A DNA stretch of 19,370 bases from Treponema sp. (GTDB lineage Bacteria; Spirochaetota; Spirochaetia; Treponematales; Breznakiellaceae): contig JAITFA010000040.1 in NCBI GenBank assembly GCA_031281685.1, positions 1 through 19,370 on the forward strand. Direction: 5' to 3'. Each line of letters opens with the position of its first letter. The stretch's first letter is position 1. Both the position numbers and the translations under genes were made by a program. This document shows, piece by piece, positions 15,328 through 19,370 of this stretch. The notes beneath the pieces were generated by a model, which saw nothing but the letters and a program-made list of their open reading frames with translations, made no database searches and had not been told where the DNA came from.

Positions 15328-16008
15328 ATGAACGAAATATACCTGAGCGAAGTCGATATGCTGATTCGCCTCTGTCTTGGTTTTCTGGCTGGCACAATTA
15401 TTGGGCTTGAGCGCTCAAGCCGTCATCAGGTTGCGGGCTTGCGTACCCATATCCTCATTACTGTAGGCGCGACGCTCCTCATGCTCCTTTCCATTTGGCT
15501 TCCCCAGGAATTCAGTTCTCTCAAGAATGGCGACCCGGGCCGGATTGCCGCGCAGGTGGTTTCCGGCATTGGTTTTCTAGGCGCCGGAGCTATGATCCGG
15601 CTTGGCAACAACATCAAGGGACTCACCACCGCCGCCTCTCTCTGGATAAGCGCCGCGTTTGGACTTGCCATTGGCGCGGGAATGTTCCTTGCCGCTGGTA
15701 TCGCGCTGGCTCTGACTATGTTCAGCCTTATTGTGCTGGGACACTTTGAACAGCGCTTCTTCCCTTCGGAACGAAACAAGGTGCTGGAGATAACCTATAA
15801 CGATAATCCTAACGAGGAAAAGGCTCTGGAACTCCTGCGCGCTTTCAACATCCGCGTCCAGTCGGTTGATATGGAGCAGGTCAAGGGCAAGGCCATCAAA
15901 CTACGGTTTTTAATCGCCATTCCCGATGCCACCGACAGCCAGCAGGTCATCAAGACCCTCAAAACCACCGGCAAAGTGGCGCGTATCGAGATAAAGGAAA
16001 AGTATTGA
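15328..16008 (+). CDS. MgtC/SapB family membrane protein
   Basis: Inner-membrane protein of the MgtC/SapB family, members of which are linked to survival in low magnesium or acid and to control of ATP synthase in enteric pathogens (family knowledge; not shown here). The 226 residues contain about four to five helices with the signatures IIGLERSSRH (24-33), AGLRTHILITVGA (36-48) and GIGFLGAGAMI followed by KGLTTAASLW (80-106). A soluble C-terminal domain (about 150-226) resembles the ACT-like domain of MgtC. The ATG at 15328 has no good ribosome binding site and lies only 30 bases after the tRNA; ATG 15358 is an alternative start. Interestingly it neighbours an ATPase operon, though of V rather than F type. 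Confidence 0.9.
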   Translation: MNEIYLSEVDMLIRLCLGFLAGTIIGLERSSRHQVAGLRTHILITVGATLLMLLSIWLPQEFSSLKNGDPGRIAAQVVSGIGFLGAGAMIRLGNNIKGLTTAASLWISAAFGLAIGAGMFLAAGIALALTMFSLIVLGHFEQRFFPSERNKVLEITYNDNPNEEKALELLRAFNIRVQSVDMEQVKGKAIKLRFLIAIPDATDSQQVIKTLKTTGKVARIEIKEKY

Positions 16009-16153
16009 TCGGCTGCTTGCTTAAAAACGTATAGCCAAGTAGACCAGTTTGTTTTAGGGTTTATGTTTCACCGGCGCCTTGATTGAAACTAAAGCAAAGA
16101 ACACGCACCGGTTCCTTCAGGCGATGAAACCGATGCCTCCCTGCTGCTTGCTC

Positions 16154-17359
16154 TTACTCTATCCAGCCTTTGAGCTTCTCATGCGCTGTTTTGAGCTTGT
16201 TAATAATATCAATCCCTTGGGGACACTTCTTTTTACAGACGCCGCAGGCCACACACTTGGAAGCGTCGCGTCCAGCCCGCGTGGTAAACATATAACTACG
16301 GCGCGGCTGGTCAAAGTTGCCAAACACCATGCCGTCGTTATAGCGGGCAAATACGCCCGGAATCTCAACGCCCTGTGGACAGGGCATACAGTATTGACAG
16401 CCCGTGCAGGGAATGGCCTTGAGCGACTCGTACTTGGTTTTCACGCGGGACAGCACATCCCTTTCCGCGTCCGTCAAACAGCCCGGAACTGATTCGGGCT
16501 TAGAGAAAACCTCGATATCCTCGGCAAGCTGCGGCAGGGTAGTGGTTCCGCTGAGAATAACGCTTACCTCTGGATAGTTGAGGAGGTATCGGAACGCCCA
16601 CTCAACCGCGCTCCGCTTGGGCGCGCTGGTCTTCTGCTCATACTCTTCGTAGATCGCCTTGACTGACGCGGGCGGCGTGGCAAGCAGTCCGCCCCGCAAA
16701 GGTTCCATGATGACCAGCGCCGTACCTCTTTCGCCCGCCAGACGGATGCCCTCGACAGTAACTTCCTGTTCAACATCCATGAAGTTCTGCTGCGCCTGAC
16801 ACATATCCCATGAGTAGTAGGACAGTACGTCCTTAAAACATTCAAAGTCGCCATGATAGGAGAAGCCTATACCCTTGATAAGACCTTCGGCGCGGAATTG
16901 CTCATAAAGCTCAATGATCTTTTCTTGTTTAATGTCTCCCCAACTTGACTTGCCAATCGCGTGAATAAGGTACACGTCAAGGTAACTCGTGCGCAGCTTG
17001 CTCAGGGTGTTCTCAAGGTTACGGCGGGCGTTGTCTTTGATGGTCTTGCCGCCGCCGCTGGAAAGGTCGCGCATCACGCCAAAGGGCTGCTTGGTAACAA
17101 TCTTCACCTTATCGCGGCACTGAAGCTGCTCAAGCGCCTCGCCCAGAACCGCCTCGCTCGCCTTGGCGTGGTAGCCATAGGCTGTGTCAAAGTAATTCAC
17201 CCCGTGATCCACTGCGTAACGGATCAACTCGAATGCCTTATCCTTGTCCACCTCAGCGCGACCATTCGTCTCATCCACAATCTGCGGCAGGCGCATACAA
17301 CCCATGCCCAGCGCGGATACCTTAAACCCCAGATTTTTACCATAAGTCCGGTACTGCAT
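16154..17359 (-). CDS. Aldo/keto reductase family oxidoreductase with C-terminal iron-sulfur domain
   Basis: NAD(P)H-type aldo/keto reductase TIM barrel fused to a ferredoxin-like tail; substrate unknown. The 401 residues carry the catalytic tetrad D58 and Y63 in FDTAYGYH, K90 in IVTKQP and H133 in YLIHAIG. The barrel ends with SVILSGTTTLPQLAEDIEVF (about residues 270-290). The tail has two cysteine clusters, CTGCQYCMPCPQG and CVACGVCKKKCPQGID, the second a standard 4Fe-4S pattern (C-x2-C-x2-C-x3-CP). This layout is that of the predicted oxidoreductase group often found in anaerobes. AGGAG lies before the ATG on the minus strand. It is transcribed towards mgtC and away from the DUF4097-type gene end. 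Confidence 0.93.
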   Translation of the reverse strand: MQYRTYGKNLGFKVSALGMGCMRLPQIVDETNGRAEVDKDKAFELIRYAVDHGVNYFDTAYGYHAKASEAVLGEALEQLQCRDKVKIVTKQPFGVMRDLSSGGGKTIKDNARRNLENTLSKLRTSYLDVYLIHAIGKSSWGDIKQEKIIELYEQFRAEGLIKGIGFSYHGDFECFKDVLSYYSWDMCQAQQNFMDVEQEVTVEGIRLAGERGTALVIMEPLRGGLLATPPASVKAIYEEYEQKTSAPKRSAVEWAFRYLLNYPEVSVILSGTTTLPQLAEDIEVFSKPESVPGCLTDAERDVLSRVKTKYESLKAIPCTGCQYCMPCPQGVEIPGVFARYNDGMVFGNFDQPRRSYMFTTRAGRDASKCVACGVCKKKCPQGIDIINKLKTAHEKLKGWIE

Positions 17360-17389
17360 GTTTTACTCCTTATAAGTCGCATAAACTTG

Positions 17390-17416
17390 GGAAGCGTTCC
17401 TGCATAAGCCGCTTCC
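17390..17416. other. Hairpin upstream of the aldo/keto reductase
   Basis: GGAAGCG (17390-17396) and CGCTTCC (17410-17416) form a 7-bp stem with a 13-base loop, about 31 bases upstream of the reductase start in the 111-base gap between the two minus-strand genes. No T run follows on the minus strand. It could be a weak terminator of the upstream gene or an operator in the reductase leader; I cannot distinguish these. Confidence 0.35.
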
Positions 17417-17470
17417 TCGGTTTGAGTTTAGCACCGGTACTTGTCTTTTGGAAGCGCGACCAATGGGCGC

Positions 17471-18448
17471 TTAAATCCATCTAACCCGTATTGAGCCTGA
17501 AGATACGCTTATATCTATTGATATAAGCTCATGTTCAGCAAAACCCGCCGCCTTGATGGTTCCCGTTGCCGAGTGTCTATCAGAAAACGGCGTGTGGAGC
17601 TGGTCGGAAAACGGCGTGGAAAGCGAGCCGCTCCTCATGTTAGCGGAAAAATGGAACCCCATGTTGCTGGGTATATCAAGGGTAATGCTTCCGCTTGCCG
17701 CGCTTAACGCTATATCGCCGGCGCTTTCAGCGATTGCGCAGCGGATACTGCCGCTCGCTGTGTTCGCTCGCAGAGCGCCTGTTACCATCTTTAAGTCAAT
17801 AGTACCACTCGCTGTAGTAATAACGGTAGTTCCGTCTATCACGTCGCAACGGATACTGCCGCTGGTTGTTGAGAATTGTATCTTTTTCGCCGCGACTGTC
17901 TGAACCCTGATGCTCCCGCTTACTGTTTTTACCACAGCCGCCGTATCTGACTTAATATCGTTCAGGGTGATACTGCCGCTGAGACTCTCCAGGCTAATTG
18001 CGGAAAGCCTGAGCGCGTCGTCAGCGCGAAGACTGCCGCTCGTTACTTTCACAGCCACTGCTCCAGTGAATGAGGCGGGCATATATATCTCAACGCGGCT
18101 CTGGAAATCATTTCCAAAGCCAACACCTGAACTACTAGGCCGCTTCCCGTGTTCAATAACAAGCTGTCTTTCAGTGTTTGCCGCCGTCGCGTAAGAAACA
18201 CGCGCGTAATAATCACTATCATCAATACTCATGTATTCTTTGATAACGAGTACATCCGAATCACCCCTGAACAGCTTAACGGCATCCGAACCATACGTGA
18301 TTTTTACGCTGCCAACGTCTTTTAAGTCCATGTGCTGAGTGTTGACCAGTTCTGCTTCTGTAAGCTCTGCTTCTGTAAAGCCGTTGCCATAAGCCACCGC
18401 CGCGCACGCAATGAACACGGCAGGCCACATAGTACGCAATGTAAACAT
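17471..18448 (-). CDS. Exported DUF4097-type beta-repeat protein
   Basis: A 325-residue protein with an N-terminal signal peptide (MFTLRTMWPAVFIACAAVAYG) and a repeating SGS/SGT motif at about residues 137, 157, 177, 196, 213, 232, 252, 273 and 317, mostly 16-21 residues apart. Such regular S-G-S turns are typical of DUF4097 domains, which form a right-handed beta-helix-like stack; members are called putative adhesins, but their role is not established. No cysteine in the +1 position of a lipobox is evident, so it is more likely periplasmic or secreted. There are two small duplications: TEAEL twice near residue 25-34 and TPFSD twice near 278-290. GGAGG precedes the ATG on the minus strand. 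Confidence 0.82.
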   Translation of the reverse strand: MFTLRTMWPAVFIACAAVAYGNGFTEAELTEAELVNTQHMDLKDVGSVKITYGSDAVKLFRGDSDVLVIKEYMSIDDSDYYARVSYATAANTERQLVIEHGKRPSSSGVGFGNDFQSRVEIYMPASFTGAVAVKVTSGSLRADDALRLSAISLESLSGSITLNDIKSDTAAVVKTVSGSIRVQTVAAKKIQFSTTSGSIRCDVIDGTTVITTASGTIDLKMVTGALRANTASGSIRCAIAESAGDIALSAASGSITLDIPSNMGFHFSANMRSGSLSTPFSDQLHTPFSDRHSATGTIKAAGFAEHELISIDISVSSGSIRVRWI

Positions 18449-18490
18449 AAAACCTCCAAATGATAGATATAAACATTAAACACAGTATAC

Positions 18491-18508
18491 GCAGGTTTTT
18501 GCACCTGC
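18491..18508. other. Small hairpin in the DUF4097-type gene leader
   Basis: GCAGGT (18491-18496) and ACCTGC (18503-18508) form a perfect 6-bp stem around TTTTGC. On the plus strand CGGCGC then six T (18515-18520) follow, but no plus-strand gene ends here; on the minus strand it lies about 45 bases upstream of the exported protein start, without a T run. It may be a leader structure. The rest of 18449-18563 shows no gene; a short repeat of CACGAATGA-like words lies at about 18533-18555. Confidence 0.3.
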
Positions 18509-18563
18509 CGGCGCTTTTTTATAGAAGAGTCCGCGAATGACACGAATGAACACGCAGGCTTGG

Positions 18564-18875
18564 GTGTCAGACGTGCCATGTGTTGATGTACGCTGTGGTG
18601 TCAGAGACCTACGCGCCGGTGCCAGAGACCCACGCGGTGCCAGACGTATGCGCCGGTGCCAGAGACGCACGCGCCGGTGCCAGACGTACACGCGGTACCA
18701 GAGACCCGCGCTGGTGTCAGACGTACATGCGTTGCCAGAGACGCACGCCGAAGACACACGCGCCGGTGCCAGAGACGCACGCGGTGCCAGACGTACACGC
18801 GGTGCCAGAGACCCGCGCTGGTGTCAGACGTGTCGTGCGTTAATGTCCGCTGGTGCGTGCTGGTGCCAGACATGC
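18564..18875. repeat. Irregular 17-21-bp tandem array
   Basis: About 13 to 15 units begin with GTGCCAGA or GTGTCAGA and then alternate between two endings: GACSCACGCG (with or without an extra CCG) and CGTACACGCG. Unit length varies between 17 and 21 bases, and one stretch near 18737-18770 contains a partial unit (GAAGACACACGCGCCG). Open frames cross the array on both strands but their phase changes with unit length and they begin and end in unrelated sequence, so I do not call a gene. The array abuts the 23-bp array on its right. Confidence 0.9.
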
Positions 18876-18883
18876 TACAGTTT

Positions 18884-19370
18884 ATGGATCGTAATAAGCC
18901 CGTTTTACGACTCGTCATAAACCCTTATGACGGATCGTCATAAGCTCGTCAGACGGATCGTCATAAACATTTATGACGGATCGTCATAAGCCCGTCAGAC
19001 GACTCGTCATAAGCCTGTTTTACGACTCGTCATAAACACTTATGACGGATCGTCATAAGCCCTTATGACCGATCGTCATAAGTCTACCTTACGGATCGTC
19101 ATAAACACTTATGACCGATCGTCATAAGCCCGTCAGACGGATCGTCATAAACCCGCCAGATGGATCGTCATAAGCCCTTATGACCATTCGTCATAAGCCC
19201 GCTTTACGAGTCGTCATAAGCCTGTTTTACGACTCGTCATAAGTCCGCTTTACGGATCGTCATAAAGCCTTATGACGGATCGTCATAATCCCGTCTGACG
19301 GATCGTCATAAGCCCGCTTTACGACTCGTCATAATCCCGTATGTCGGCGCGTCATAAGCGCGTCTGTCGG
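18884..19370. repeat. Regular 23-bp tandem array, 21 units, running off the window
   Basis: Twenty-one units, each exactly 23 bases, fill 18884-19366, with four bases of the next at the edge. The core CGTCATAA is present in every unit except the first, which has CGTAATAA. A prefix (ACGGATC, ACGACTC, ACCGATC and others) and a variable ending (CCCGTCAG, CACTTATG, CCTGTTTT, CCCGCTTT) are drawn from a small set. Where a unit ends in CTTATG, the join with the next gives CTTATGAC-GGATC-GTCATAAG or close variants, an 8-bp inverted repeat. Thirteen units contain GATC. TAA in the core and TTATGA on the other strand put stops in all rotating frames, so this is non-coding. Confidence 0.97.

Noticed and set aside
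16009..16153. Bidirectional terminator between mgtC-like gene and reductase
   Set aside because: Only weak stems such as CGGTT/AACCG with long loops are visible, without T runs.
16079..16492. Plus-strand open frame of 137 residues
   Set aside because: Antisense to the end of the iron-sulfur aldo/keto reductase, which is strongly supported.
18491..18520. Intrinsic terminator on the plus strand
   Set aside because: The stem is only 6 bp, six bases separate it from the T run, and no plus-strand gene ends before it.
18537..18920. Plus-strand open frame of 127 residues through the irregular array, and minus-strand counterparts
   Set aside because: They consist of array translation in shifting phase, several overlapping frames are open on both strands, and no start signal or domain is visible.
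18884..19370. CRISPR array
   Set aside because: Period of 23 bases leaves variable parts of only about 9-15 bases that are re-used between units; CRISPR repeats and unique spacers are each longer, and no cas gene is present. The same applies to the other two arrays.

Overview
The window looks like spirochaete chromosome, most likely a Treponema relative (inference). The reasons are a compact division/cell-wall cluster in the order rsmH-ftsL-murF-mraY-ftsW-ftsQ-ftsA without the ftsI, murE, murD, murG and murC genes found in many other bacteria, a bacterial V-type ATPase operon, and long short-period tandem repeats between genes. By eye the base composition is balanced, which would suit a termite-gut or pallidum-like treponeme better than the AT-rich oral species. 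No marker in the window fixes the species.

Layout. Bases 1-318 are a 21-bp tandem array, open in frame from base 1 and ending in a stop at 433-435. Bases 466-7571 hold a tightly packed peptidoglycan/division operon: 16S rRNA methyltransferase, FtsL-like protein, MurF, MraY, FtsW, FtsQ/DivIB and FtsA. ftsZ does not follow ftsA, and mraZ does not precede rsmH. A sigma70-type promoter at 7619-7647 precedes secG, a PTS EIIA-like gene, and a V-type ATPase series in the order G/H-like, C, I, K, F, E, A (8610-15099). Subunit I is interrupted by a +1 frame break at a TTTTT-GA site, exactly at the junction of its cytoplasmic and membrane halves. The operon stops after subunit A, at a 15-bp hairpin, without the B and D genes needed for a complete motor. 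A near-consensus promoter then drives tRNA-Leu(CAG), followed 30 bp later by an MgtC/SapB-family membrane protein.

On the minus strand lie an iron-sulfur aldo/keto reductase (16154-17359) and an exported DUF4097-type beta-repeat protein (17471-18448). The right end has no convincing gene. It holds an irregular 17-21-bp array (18564-18875) and a very regular 23-bp array (18884 to the window end, 21 units), which is not coding in any frame.

Functionally, the first block makes lipid-linked peptidoglycan precursor (MurF, MraY), polymerises it (FtsW) and organises the septum (FtsL, FtsQ, FtsA). The second block is protein export (SecG) and a rotary ATPase. The gap at 16009-16153, between the convergent MgtC and reductase genes, shows no clear terminator. 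The most unusual points are the subunit I frame break, the missing B/D and ftsZ partners, and three different tandem arrays that share a constant-core/variable-segment design. I did not find a wholly new gene system; these are the leads.
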